Origin: an uncultured Clostridia bacterium
Lineage (GTDB): Bacteria > Bacillota > Clostridia > TANB77 > CAG-508
DNA: 26,057 nucleotides
Assembly: GCA_934153805.1 (NCBI GenBank)
Contig: CAKPFO010000016.1
Coordinates: forward strand, 1 to 26,057
Direction of reading: 5' to 3'
This document shows, in pieces, positions 7,233-15,429 of the stretch. Made by a program: the position numbers and the translations under genes. The notes beneath the pieces were generated by a model. That model worked only from the letters and a program-made list of their open reading frames with translations. It had not been told where the DNA came from and searched no databases. Every line of letters starts with the position of its first letter. The stretch's first letter is position 1.

Positions 7233-10200
7233 CTATCCCCCAATCCAGTGAATGTGTGTATGTGCTACTCCACTTACCGAAACATTCATCATTCTTAAAT
7301 TTTCTGTTTCTACTTCTCCTAATATTTTTAAATTGTTAAGTGTTGCTCCGTTAACGTCAAATTTAGCAATTAATTGTTCAAAAGAATATAAATACATACC
7401 TTTGTTATTATAAAGTGCGTTAAACTCATCTTGATTAGTTGCAATAGCCATACCTTTATCATCTATTGTAAATAAAGTATTCTTTAAGTAACTTACTCCA
7501 CCCTCTAAAGCTTTTGTTATTTCTATCTGCATTTGTGAAGATGTTATTGTTTGTTTTAATTGCTCTTTTACTACTGCTATATCTTCTGCATTACCATTTA
7601 CAAGAGCATTTACTTGTTCTGCTGTCAAATAGCCATTATTTAGCAAAGTTAATATACTAGCAGTTGTACTTTCTTTTACACTTGTCTCTACTTCATTTGC
7701 CTTTATATTAATTTGAGCAGACATATCACTTGTTACTTTATCAAATGTATCTTTATTAACCAAAGTGTCGTTAAAAGGAGTGTTAGGATAATATTCCATC
7801 TCTATTTTTTCAGGTACTATCTCATCTATACAACTAATATAGTTTTGCCCTTTGAAAGTTTCTATATTATCGATAACTTTCTGCTGTGTAGGTGTTAAAG
7901 GTGTAATAATTTCTTCTGCTAATTCATATTCTACAATAACTGGTGTACCATTTGCATATTGTTCTGCTAAATGTTCTTTTAAATTAGCTACTGTAGAATA
8001 TTTTTCATCATGAATTATTATATATCCATTAGTATCTATTGCTATTCCTTCAACAAATTCATATAATTGAGTTGGTAATTTCATAGAATAATAATTAGAA
8101 AGTATTAAGCCACTCTTTTTAGTTTCACTTACTAGCCCTTTATATACCATTCTATAAGCACTATCAGTTCCATTTCCCCAAAGTTCAATTTCTTCTGTTC
8201 CCGTAAATATATAAGTTTTTCTATTTTGGTGTATTTCATCACTTGCAAGATAATCTCCTTCGTGTAGCAATTGACCTTCGCTTAAAGGAAAATGTATTGT
8301 TTGTTCTTGGTGTTCTACATATGGTTTTGCTATTGAACCTTCTACTAACATATATTTTGTTGTTAAATCATTTTGTATATTTGCTGAACTTGAACGTACT
8401 CTTATATATTCTACTTTAGTTCCAGTTGTAAATGTGTATGAGGTATCTGTTGAATATGAGTAATTTATAAATGTTTTATCTGTTGTATAAAAATATACAA
8501 CATTCATATAATTGTTACTATTTTTTATAGTATAAGTTGTATTTGGCTTTAGTTTTATATAGTCTTTTGTTCTTATACCATTTCCATTTGAAGCATTAAG
8601 ACCAGTTGTATTGTTTATATCTCCTATTTCCAAATCACTGCTAAACTTATTTTCATTTTCTGCTTTATAATTTATACTTCCACAGCCATATTCCGTAAAA
8701 GATGTTGCTGTTGAACCTTCTTCTAATTTAATATCTGTAAAATCATATGAAGTTAATCCACTTGTGGAACTTTGATAACCTAATCTTAAATAAATATAAT
8801 AAGTAGAACTATTTGTAGTAAAAGTATAAATACTTTTTGATATTTGTGAATAACCAAATGATTTATAATTTTTGTCAAGATATGATATATAACATTTAGG
8901 AGTTGAACTCATTTTTAAAGTATATGTTGTATTAGGCTTTACTTTTATACAAGTAGCTTTACTGGTATCTGATACAATACCACCTGAAACTATAGCTTCA
9001 TTTAAATAAGCGTCTGCACCTGCTGTGAATTTAATTCTAATTCCATTGTCTAATAATTCTTTAGTACATTTTACAAGTTTTGCATTTTCAAAATAAGTAT
9101 TTAAGTCAATTAAATTTATATTATCCCCTATATTTCTTATTCTGCTAGGATAATTAGGACTTGGCATTGTTGGAATAAATTGTTCAAAAGCACTTACAGT
9201 ATTACCAGGTTCTATTTGTATTTCTAATTCTAAATTAGTTATCACTATATCTTTAGCGTTAGTAAATAATTGAAATTCTAAATTTTCTATATCTTCTGTA
9301 ATTGTAAAAGATTTTGATTTATTTCCAGTTGTCATTAAATCCCTTAAAGTTATTCCCGAAGTTTGATAATTTCCTGTAATAAAATTATTATCTTGGTCTC
9401 TTAAATACAATGCTATATCTGAACTAGAAGGTACATTAAATGTTCCACTTTTTGTTCTTATTGAATATGTATATGTTCCTGCTTTTAATGTTTCTCCTGT
9501 AAAATCAAGAAAAATATTTCCTGCTGATGTAGTTGTACCATTTATTTTTAATATACTATTATCAAAGCTATATGCTATTCCTAAAGCACTTCCACTATTT
9601 ATCTTATTTCCTGTAAATTTATTTTTACCTGTTGTACTTGTTGCTTGTTCTGTTTTTCCCCATATTTTTATGTGCGCTGGATTTTTACTTGCATCTATAT
9701 TTAATTCTGTACCTTTTGCTATTTTGGTACTACCCATTTTTGCTATTTCATCTGTATTTAAGTCTGTTTGTGATTGAACTTGCTCTATTTTTTCTGTTGT
9801 TTCTTGAGCTAATTGAGTTATCTTACCTTCGGCTTGGTCTATTTGGCTTTGAACTCTTCTAATCATAGTTTTTTGAGAAGGTGTTCTTGACATTGTTTCT
9901 TCTTTAGCTTTACATTGTATTTTGCTACTTATACTTGCTTTCCATTTTCCACAAAATTGACTAGAACCTTGGTAGATCACTTTTTTATTATCTATTAATA
10001 ATATATCTCCAACGTCTAGCGCTGGATCTATAATACTATCTCCCTCAAAGCTATAAACTTCTAAATCTTTAATTTTATCATATATGTTGTCTATTTGCTC
10101 TTGGTCCACTATAAACATATTATCTTGATTTATATATAAAGTATTTCCTGTTGTATTGCCTTTTTCAAATAGTTGTATTCCATCTTCATATTTAACACGA

Positions 10201-10862
10201 GTAAGTTTAAACTTTTCTCCCCATTTAAAGTTTTGAAAGTACTTCAAAGGTAATGTGGCTGTTGTTTCTCCTATTGTTTTTATATAAAGTTTTCCATTTC
10301 TACCAATACAAGCAAATCCCTCTGCTTGTTCTGATATATAGCTTAAGTAAACTCTTGCAGAAATTGTACTATCATATACTGCAATTTCTTTATTCATATT
10401 CAAAAAAGAAGTAGAACCTAATTCCACTCCCGCTTTTAAACATATATCTTGTAACACTTGTATTATTTTAGCTTTTCCACCATTATTTTTTAATAGTGTA
10501 CTACCATCATAATTAAACTCAAATTTAATCATATTATCTAGTAATTTTAATGTTATTGTATAATCATCATCTTTACTAATGTCATCTACATTAAAAATAC
10601 CAACAGGAATGATTTCGCCAGTTATTCCACTTTTAATTTCTACCTTATTAATAGTATCGGGAACTGCTGTTTTATACACCTTTAAATCTATTGCTTGTGC
10701 TGTAACAGAACCTAGAGTAAATTCATCGTTAGAAAATAATTGTTGTGAAGGCTTACAATCTAATATGTATTTTGAATTTATCTCTGTATCATTTATAAAC
10801 ACTTTTAATATGTGTGGTGTATTATATATTTTTAATTTATAATTATCACTTGTTTGATACAT
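7233..10862 (-). CDS. Tail-associated/minor structural protein (Tal-like, 1209 aa)
   Basis: Central tail-tip protein. Residues about 1-330 resemble the gp27/Tal-type baseplate hub of siphophages (DDYTITLKLLDN, GRNGKLYIKTIGE, FKLTRVKYEDGIQL). A coiled-coil follows at about 340-385 (RRVQSQIDQAEGKITQLAQ). The middle holds carbohydrate-binding-like beta domains; two are clear copies, starting KPNTTYTLK near residue 640 and KPNTTYTIK near 769. The C-terminal part (about 1050-1209) has helical stalk segments and ends in HTHIHWIGG. No lysozyme or peptidase motif is evident. Its start overlaps the upstream gene's stop by one base. Confidence 0.8.
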   Translation of the reverse strand: MYQTSDNYKLKIYNTPHILKVFINDTEINSKYILDCKPSQQLFSNDEFTLGSVTAQAIDLKVYKTAVPDTINKVEIKSGITGEIIPVGIFNVDDISKDDDYTITLKLLDNMIKFEFNYDGSTLLKNNGGKAKIIQVLQDICLKAGVELGSTSFLNMNKEIAVYDSTISARVYLSYISEQAEGFACIGRNGKLYIKTIGETTATLPLKYFQNFKWGEKFKLTRVKYEDGIQLFEKGNTTGNTLYINQDNMFIVDQEQIDNIYDKIKDLEVYSFEGDSIIDPALDVGDILLIDNKKVIYQGSSQFCGKWKASISSKIQCKAKEETMSRTPSQKTMIRRVQSQIDQAEGKITQLAQETTEKIEQVQSQTDLNTDEIAKMGSTKIAKGTELNIDASKNPAHIKIWGKTEQATSTTGKNKFTGNKINSGSALGIAYSFDNSILKINGTTTSAGNIFLDFTGETLKAGTYTYSIRTKSGTFNVPSSSDIALYLRDQDNNFITGNYQTSGITLRDLMTTGNKSKSFTITEDIENLEFQLFTNAKDIVITNLELEIQIEPGNTVSAFEQFIPTMPSPNYPSRIRNIGDNINLIDLNTYFENAKLVKCTKELLDNGIRIKFTAGADAYLNEAIVSGGIVSDTSKATCIKVKPNTTYTLKMSSTPKCYISYLDKNYKSFGYSQISKSIYTFTTNSSTYYIYLRLGYQSSTSGLTSYDFTDIKLEEGSTATSFTEYGCGSINYKAENENKFSSDLEIGDINNTTGLNASNGNGIRTKDYIKLKPNTTYTIKNSNNYMNVVYFYTTDKTFINYSYSTDTSYTFTTGTKVEYIRVRSSSANIQNDLTTKYMLVEGSIAKPYVEHQEQTIHFPLSEGQLLHEGDYLASDEIHQNRKTYIFTGTEEIELWGNGTDSAYRMVYKGLVSETKKSGLILSNYYSMKLPTQLYEFVEGIAIDTNGYIIIHDEKYSTVANLKEHLAEQYANGTPVIVEYELAEEIITPLTPTQQKVIDNIETFKGQNYISCIDEIVPEKIEMEYYPNTPFNDTLVNKDTFDKVTSDMSAQINIKANEVETSVKESTTASILTLLNNGYLTAEQVNALVNGNAEDIAVVKEQLKQTITSSQMQIEITKALEGGVSYLKNTLFTIDDKGMAIATNQDEFNALYNNKGMYLYSFEQLIAKFDVNGATLNNLKILGEVETENLRMMNVSVSGVAHTHIHWIGG

Positions 10863-11284
10863 TAACTATTCATCTCCTCCACTATGCTTTTTTGTGCTTC
10901 TGTTAATTCTTTTTGCATTAAATTAAAAGAGCACTTCCATTTTGTTTTGGAAGTACTCTGTTCTTTCTCTGTACTTATCATTTCAACTTTTCTTTTTGAA
11001 ACTCTAAACTTTGCATTTTCTAAAAATCCACCTTCTACTACTGGAACTTTTATGTCTAATACAAATGGATTTTTATATGTTTTTTGTATAAGTTGTTCTG
11101 CCTCTTCTTCACTATTAAAATCCCAAGCCATAGAAAGCTTTAACATTCCTACAGCTATCGGATTATCTATTAATGAACCATCTACAGCACTAGAATAACT
11201 ATCTTTGTCTGTATCTTCTATATCTGCACTATATGTACTTGGTGTTGGTAAGTTTTCTGTTTTTCCATGTTCTTTCCATAACAT
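10862..11284 (-). CDS. Tail-tip protein between tape measure and Tal (DUF6711-like)
   Basis: The 140-residue soluble protein opens with MLWKEHGKTENLPTPSTYSADIEDTDKDSY, and later has AWDFNSEEEAEQL and a beta-rich centre (NPFVLDIKVPV). I tentatively place it with the DUF6711 tail proteins of Firmicute phages, from memory of their form rather than a search. It occupies the slot where a distal tail protein normally sits, so it may do that job in shortened form. It overlaps the Tal gene by one base and follows the tape measure by 12 bases. Confidence 0.65.
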   Translation of the reverse strand: MLWKEHGKTENLPTPSTYSADIEDTDKDSYSSAVDGSLIDNPIAVGMLKLSMAWDFNSEEEAEQLIQKTYKNPFVLDIKVPVVEGGFLENAKFRVSKRKVEMISTEKEQSTSKTKWKCSFNLMQKELTEAQKSIVEEMNS

Positions 11285-11296
11285 AATAAATTCCTC

Positions 11297-13756
11297 CTAT
11301 ATTCCTGCATAAGCTGTTCCATTTTGTCTACGTGCTTGTTGCAATAATCTTTCCATTTCTAATGCTACTTTTGTGCTTCCAAATTGAATTACTAATGTCT
11401 TTAATTCTCCTGAATTATTTGACTTACTACCTTCATAATTAGATAAAACATCTTCAAATGTTTCTTTCATGATATTTTGTGGTGTTGTAATCTCTGGGTT
11501 ACTTCTTGCTCCAGAATATTCACCAAATACTGCAAGAGTCTCATCGTAAGCAACATTTCCTTTTGCTAGTCGTGGTAAAGATACTACACTCATTGTAGGT
11601 ATATTTATACCAAAAGAACCTCCACCTAACCAATCTGGCATTTTAAAATGCATATTATTTAATGAACGGATTACTTTATTTACTCCTGTAACTACTCCAT
11701 TTGCCATTTTTTCTACTCCACCTAAAATCCAATTTATAGGATTTTTTATTGCAAGCCATATATTATTCCATATTTCAGAAGTTTTATTTTTAATTCCACC
11801 CCAAATATTATTCCAAATTGATTTTATACTATTTAAAACTTCATTTATCTTGTTCTTTACGTTAATTATATTAGTTTCTATAATATTTTTCATTCCAGGA
11901 AATATAGAGTCTATTTTATTTAATAGTTCATTCCAAATATTTGTGGCAAAGTCCTTTATTCCATTCCAAATATTACTCCAAGTATTTTTTATTCCTTCTA
12001 ATACACTTGATATAATCCCTTTTATCATTAATATTTTGCTGTTTATTGCGTTCCATATCATTCCAAATATTCCTAATACAAAATCTTTTAATCCACTCCA
12101 TGCCTTTTCCCAATCACCAGTAAATACTCCTGTTAAAAACTCAATTAAACCTCCTAAAGCATTCCAAAAGTTAGTTACCATTTCTATTGCATTTTGGAAA
12201 TATTCTTGTACAATAGGATTAGAAGTAAATTCTTTTATTTTTTTAGTTATTACTTCTATCAAATTTAAAAGCTTATTCAAAGTATCACACATTGCTTGAA
12301 TTAACTCTGTACCTCGGTTATCAGTACTCCATGCTTTTTTCCATGCTTCTGCAATATTAGCTATAATATCACATATATTTTGAATTATTAAAAGAATTAA
12401 TTCTACCATATATTGTATTGTTCCATTGTTCCAAACTTTTTCCCACGATTCCTTAATAACATCTATGACTTCTTTTATTTTATTTATTGCGTTTTTTATT
12501 TTTTCTATCGTAGGTTGTCCGTATTTTCCCCAAGCTTTTATAAATGGTTTAAAAAAGTTGGTTAGCTTTTCTTTCCATTTATTAGCCCATGCTAGCATAG
12601 AATTGTCGACTTGTGATAAATCTATGCTAGGCGTTGCTCCTCCACCACCAGCACTATTATTGTCTGAAACATTATTTATTTCACTATGTATACTACTTAA
12701 TGACTTACTAGTTTGTTTTGCACTGCCCGACGCACTTTTCATTGAATTTGCCGTAGCTTTTGCAAATATATTTACTCCACTAAATGCATATACTAGACTT
12801 TGTACTGCTTTCATTAAGTTATACACTAAATTAGTTACAAATTGTATTACTGGTGCGAACACACTTCCCATTGCGTACTTCATATATTCAATATTTGCAC
12901 TTAATTGTTGTGCTTGTATATTTTGACTAGATAGCCAGCTAGTAGCACAATTCTTTAATGTTTGATATATACTTCTTAATCCAATTAAAGCTGCTGCATA
13001 TCGTAATACTCTACCTATTCCATCCTTTAAGCTTTTTCCCATTCCTTTTATATTATTCGTTATATTTTGTGTTATTTTAGGCATTTGATTAAATGTACTT
13101 TTTAGTCCTTTTGACGAAGTTTTTGCTTGTTCTATTTTGTTTTTAAACACATTAAAATAACTACTCAATTTACTTTGAGTAGTTGCTGTTTGAGTTGTTT
13201 GTTGTCCTAATTGTGATATTTTAGATTTTGCTACATTTAATAATTCATTATATCTTTCTATTTCTCTATTTAATTTATCACTTTGAGATACTAATAAATT
13301 ATAATTGTTATCATTATCCAATCTTCTATATGTTTCTGTTTTTATTTGTTTATTTCCTGCATTTGGCATTTCTTTTATTACTGACTGATTTGTGTCATTT
13401 CTTATTTTATCTAGAGCAGTATTAGTAATATCTAATTTTAATTGTCGACCAGTTATTTTCTTTTGTAGACTATCTATTTCTTTTTCTATTTGTGTTATTT
13501 GTCTTTTTGCGTCTTGATTATTTACTTTTATTGATAGTTCATTATTTTTAGAACTCTTTTTTAAGTCTTGCATTTTTTTCTTCATAAAGTTTACTGCTTG
13601 ATGTAATTTATTCGTCATTACTTTAGTATCTACTTTAGAAAAGGCTTCTTGTGCTTGTTTAGCTGATTTTTGAATTGTTGGTGCTATTTCTTTAAATTTT
13701 TGCAAGGCTTCTTCTACTTTTGCAGTTACTATAATTTCAATTTCTTCAATAGTCAT
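11297..13756 (-). CDS. Tail tape measure protein
   Basis: The 819-residue protein is nearly all alpha-helical. A charged coiled-coil fills the first 220 residues (NKLHQAVNFMKKKMQDLKK, DAKRQITQIEKEIDSLQKK). A hydrophobic region follows at about 245-330 (RYAAALIGLRSIYQTLK, FAPVIQFVTNLVYNLMKAV), the predicted membrane-active part of tape measures. Then come tandem Trp-rich helices of the W-x-x-I-W form (about 455-690). It is the longest helical protein and lies between the chaperones and tail tip. At roughly 0.15 nm per residue it predicts a tail of about 120 nm. The start follows GAAAGGGGG. Confidence 0.9.
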   Translation of the reverse strand: MTIEEIEIIVTAKVEEALQKFKEIAPTIQKSAKQAQEAFSKVDTKVMTNKLHQAVNFMKKKMQDLKKSSKNNELSIKVNNQDAKRQITQIEKEIDSLQKKITGRQLKLDITNTALDKIRNDTNQSVIKEMPNAGNKQIKTETYRRLDNDNNYNLLVSQSDKLNREIERYNELLNVAKSKISQLGQQTTQTATTQSKLSSYFNVFKNKIEQAKTSSKGLKSTFNQMPKITQNITNNIKGMGKSLKDGIGRVLRYAAALIGLRSIYQTLKNCATSWLSSQNIQAQQLSANIEYMKYAMGSVFAPVIQFVTNLVYNLMKAVQSLVYAFSGVNIFAKATANSMKSASGSAKQTSKSLSSIHSEINNVSDNNSAGGGGATPSIDLSQVDNSMLAWANKWKEKLTNFFKPFIKAWGKYGQPTIEKIKNAINKIKEVIDVIKESWEKVWNNGTIQYMVELILLIIQNICDIIANIAEAWKKAWSTDNRGTELIQAMCDTLNKLLNLIEVITKKIKEFTSNPIVQEYFQNAIEMVTNFWNALGGLIEFLTGVFTGDWEKAWSGLKDFVLGIFGMIWNAINSKILMIKGIISSVLEGIKNTWSNIWNGIKDFATNIWNELLNKIDSIFPGMKNIIETNIINVKNKINEVLNSIKSIWNNIWGGIKNKTSEIWNNIWLAIKNPINWILGGVEKMANGVVTGVNKVIRSLNNMHFKMPDWLGGGSFGINIPTMSVVSLPRLAKGNVAYDETLAVFGEYSGARSNPEITTPQNIMKETFEDVLSNYEGSKSNNSGELKTLVIQFGSTKVALEMERLLQQARRQNGTAYAGI

Positions 13757-13776
13757 TTTTTCCCCCTTTCAGTCAT

Positions 13777-13813
13777 AAAAAATAAAACCGCTAATACAAT
13801 TCAATGCGGTTTT
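13777..13813 (-). terminator. Terminator-like hairpin before the tape measure gene
   Basis: AAAACCGC (13784-13791) pairs with GCGGTTTT (13806-13813). On the minus strand it is followed by ATTTTTTATG. It ends transcripts coming from the inserted membrane gene just upstream of the tape measure. Confidence 0.7.
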
Positions 13814-13827
13814 TAATACATAAAAAT

Positions 13828-13853
13828 CCACGGGTAAAACCCGTGGTTTACCC
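13828..13853. repeat. Compound hairpin like an IS200/IS605 end
   Basis: CCACGGG-TAAAA-CCCGTGG (13828-13846) overlaps an alternative stem GGGTAAA/TTTACCC (13832-13853). Palindromes of the CCACGGGT...ACCCGTGG kind are typical of IS200/IS605-family ends. No transposase or TnpB frame is present, so if it is such an end it is a remnant or a miniature element. Confidence 0.4.
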
Positions 13854-13863
13854 CTAAAATTAA

Positions 13864-13892
13864 TAAAAAAACACCTACCTAAAGTAAGTGTT
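13864..13892 (-). terminator. Terminator of the inserted membrane gene
   Basis: On the minus strand AACACTTAC (13892-13884) pairs with GTAGGTGTT (13878-13870, one G-T wobble) and runs into TTTTTATTA. It is one of four closely related hairpins in the window. Confidence 0.75.
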
Positions 13893-13900
13893 TTATTTTT

Positions 13901-14500
13901 TTAATACATAGATGCTTCTACTATTTTAAAAGTAGCATTTTGCATTGCGTCTAGCTTATCACTTTCAACATATTCAAATAATCTAAATTCTTGACCTTGT
14001 CCTGCATTTAAACTATTTGCATAAATATAATCATTAGCTAACCTATTTCCATTTTCATCAATTGCTTCAACTTGAATATTAAATGATTTTGTTTCTGAAG
14101 TTTTATTTCTTACATTAACAACTAACTTTGTATTTGTAAATCCATACTTATCTTTAGTAACTTCAAAATTACCTAGTGTAACATCTACATCATTTGCTAA
14201 TATTTCAGCTGTACTATTCCCGCTTATTTTGTCTAAATCTTTGCCTATTTCGTTAAGTCCTTCTGATAATGCCCTTTGTGAATTTATTGTTATTATTATT
14301 GTAAGTATTGAAAGTATTATTCCTGCTATTGCCATTCCTTTACTTGCTTTTTTAGTTAGTGATACTATACCAAATATAACTGCTAAAATTCCCATTATAA
14401 ATGATAAATTATTTACTATTGGAATAAATGATGTGCATATTCCTATTATTCCTAACACTAGACTTGCTGTAGCAAAACCACTTTTTTTTGTTTGTTCCAT
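13901..14500 (-). CDS. DUF4190-like membrane protein with extracellular beta domain (cargo gene)
   Basis: The 199-residue protein has two hydrophobic hairpins at about 8-47 (ASLVLGIIGICTSF, FIMGILAVIFGIVSL) and a third segment at 53-73 (GMAIAGIILSILTIII), the layout of DUF4190. After a linker, residues about 100-199 form a DUF4352/FxLYD-like beta-sandwich (VTLGNFEVTKDKYGFTNTKLVVNV, RLANDYIYANSLNAGQGQEF) that would face outside the cell. It is not a virion gene type, yet it sits between the tail chaperones and the tape measure. It has its own extended -10 promoter, an AAGGAGG site and two terminators, so it is a classic moron, probably expressed in the lysogen to alter the host envelope. Confidence 0.85.
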   Translation of the reverse strand: MEQTKKSGFATASLVLGIIGICTSFIPIVNNLSFIMGILAVIFGIVSLTKKASKGMAIAGIILSILTIIITINSQRALSEGLNEIGKDLDKISGNSTAEILANDVDVTLGNFEVTKDKYGFTNTKLVVNVRNKTSETKSFNIQVEAIDENGNRLANDYIYANSLNAGQGQEFRLFEYVESDKLDAMQNATFKIVEASMY

Positions 14501-14531
14501 AACAAATTCCTCCTTTTATTTTATATGTCGT

Positions 14532-14562
14532 ATTATAGCATATTTTATTGTCGAAATTTGTC
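14532..14562 (-). promoter_or_regulatory. Extended -10 promoter of the membrane cargo gene
   Basis: On the minus strand TGCTATAAT (TATAAT at 14537-14532) with the box GACAAATTTC at 14562-14553. These are the same elements as in front of the small gene at 1285-1470. There is no good -35 at 17 bases, so the TG extension probably matters. Confidence 0.7.
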
Positions 14563-14578
14563 ATTTCTTGCGATGAGT

Positions 14579-14902
14579 TTATATTTTTTGTAACTTCATT
14601 GCTTTCCTCATTCTTTTAGTAATTTCTTCTGCTGTTTGTATCTCACTCTTCTTATTTTCAGGAAATAGTTTCTCAAATGTTTTTTGTAATGAAATTACTT
14701 TAGGATTGCTGTTACTCATAGGATTTGCTCTGATCATTTTATCTGTTACTGCATCTTGTAATTTTATTTCTTGTTTAAAATCATCTATTGTATGATATAA
14801 ATTGGCTTGTGTATACATATTTATTTCTCGATATGTGCTATTCCAAAATTCATTTGGTTTCATTGAAAAATAATAGCAGAGTGGTTCTAAAGCATAAATC
14901 AA
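14579..14902 (-). CDS. Tail assembly chaperone, T part of a G/GT pair
   Basis: The listed frame starts at an internal TTG, but it has no ribosome site there. It is open upstream in the -1 frame across the end of the preceding chaperone gene, to at least 15025. That is how lambda-type G and GT chaperones are arranged: a -1 ribosomal frameshift makes a GT fusion that binds the tape measure. The T part carries ALEPLCYYFSMKPNEFW then REINMY, resembling the 'YYFSM..EFW...Y.E' block of Firmicute chaperone extensions. The C terminus is basic and helical. The gene order (major tail protein, G, T, tape measure) fits, apart from the inserted cargo gene. Confidence 0.75.
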   Translation of the reverse strand: MIYALEPLCYYFSMKPNEFWNSTYREINMYTQANLYHTIDDFKQEIKLQDAVTDKMIRANPMSNSNPKVISLQKTFEKLFPENKKSEIQTAEEITKRMRKAMKLQKI

Positions 14903-14944
14903 TTCTATTACATTTTCTGCATTTTTTATTTTTTCTATAATTTC

Positions 14945-15025
14945 ATCTAACCCTTGAATCCTTGAAATTCCTCTTCTGTCATCTTTGAAATTGCTTTCTC
15001 TGTTGTTTTTTGAACTAATTCGTTC
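14945..15025 (-). other. Overlap zone for the -1 frameshift between G and GT
   Basis: The G frame ends CAA-GGA-TTC-AAG-GGT-TAG at 14947. The T frame is the -1 frame and has no stop in this zone. There is no textbook heptamer. Candidates are an A6 run (T6 on the plus strand at 15006-15011) and AAG-GGT to CAA-GGG directly before the stop. The exact slip site is undetermined. Confidence 0.5.
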
Positions 15026-15396
15026 ATATTCATTGTTAATAAAGGATTTGATATCATTTCTTCTAGTTCTTTCTTCTTTCTCTTCTCTGAAAAAAAACCT
15101 TCATCATTTATTACCTCTGTTAATTCTTTATATATGTCTTTATATGATTTATCTTTTTCTTTCATATAATCATCTAAAAAATCATACACTTCTAGAGAAC
15201 TTTTAAAAGAATTATGTCCTTCTTCATCCTCTGCAATAACAAATATTATTTTTGATAATGCTTCTATATCATTTGTTTGTAATACTTTAAAATAAGCATC
15301 TTCAAAATTCTTATTTTGTAGTAAGTTAGCTATGCTTACTATTTTTCTTGTTTTTAGTACTAATTTTATTGTTTTATTAGTTGTTTCTAATATCAT
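14947..15396 (-). CDS. Tail assembly chaperone G
   Basis: The 149-residue helical, acidic protein has a short beta start (TTNKTIKLVLKTRKIVSIANLL), typical of siphophage tail chaperones, and a C-terminal EEFQGFKG. It lies directly after the major tail protein and before the T extension. An AAAGGAGAG ribosome site precedes the ATG; that site can pair with an upstream CTCTCTTT, which may tune translation. It is expected to act in tail assembly and to be absent from the virion. Confidence 0.75.
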   Translation of the reverse strand: MILETTNKTIKLVLKTRKIVSIANLLQNKNFEDAYFKVLQTNDIEALSKIIFVIAEDEEGHNSFKSSLEVYDFLDDYMKEKDKSYKDIYKELTEVINDEGFFSEKRKKKELEEMISNPLLTMNMNELVQKTTEKAISKMTEEEFQGFKG

Positions 15397-15402
15397 TTTT
15401 AT

Positions 15403-15422
15403 CTCTCCTTTGCAAAAGAGAG
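15403..15422 (-). promoter_or_regulatory. Hairpin covering the chaperone ribosome binding site
   Basis: On the minus strand CTCTC-TTT, loop TGC, AAA-G-GAGAG forms an 8-bp stem with one bulge. It buries the AGGAG of the chaperone gene and sits just after the extended stop of the major tail protein. It may couple chaperone translation to ribosomes that finish the long tail protein; this is an inference. Confidence 0.35.
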
Positions 15423-15429
15423 AAGGCTT

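Noticed and set aside
12426..12926. Long plus-strand open frame opposite the tape measure gene, and similar ones at 3559-4011 and 11850-12299
   Set aside because: They mirror well-supported minus-strand genes, have no ribosome sites and give low-quality hydrophobic translations.
13820..13860. Complete IS200/IS605 element
   Set aside because: Only a palindromic end-like hairpin is present; there is no transposase, TnpB or second end.
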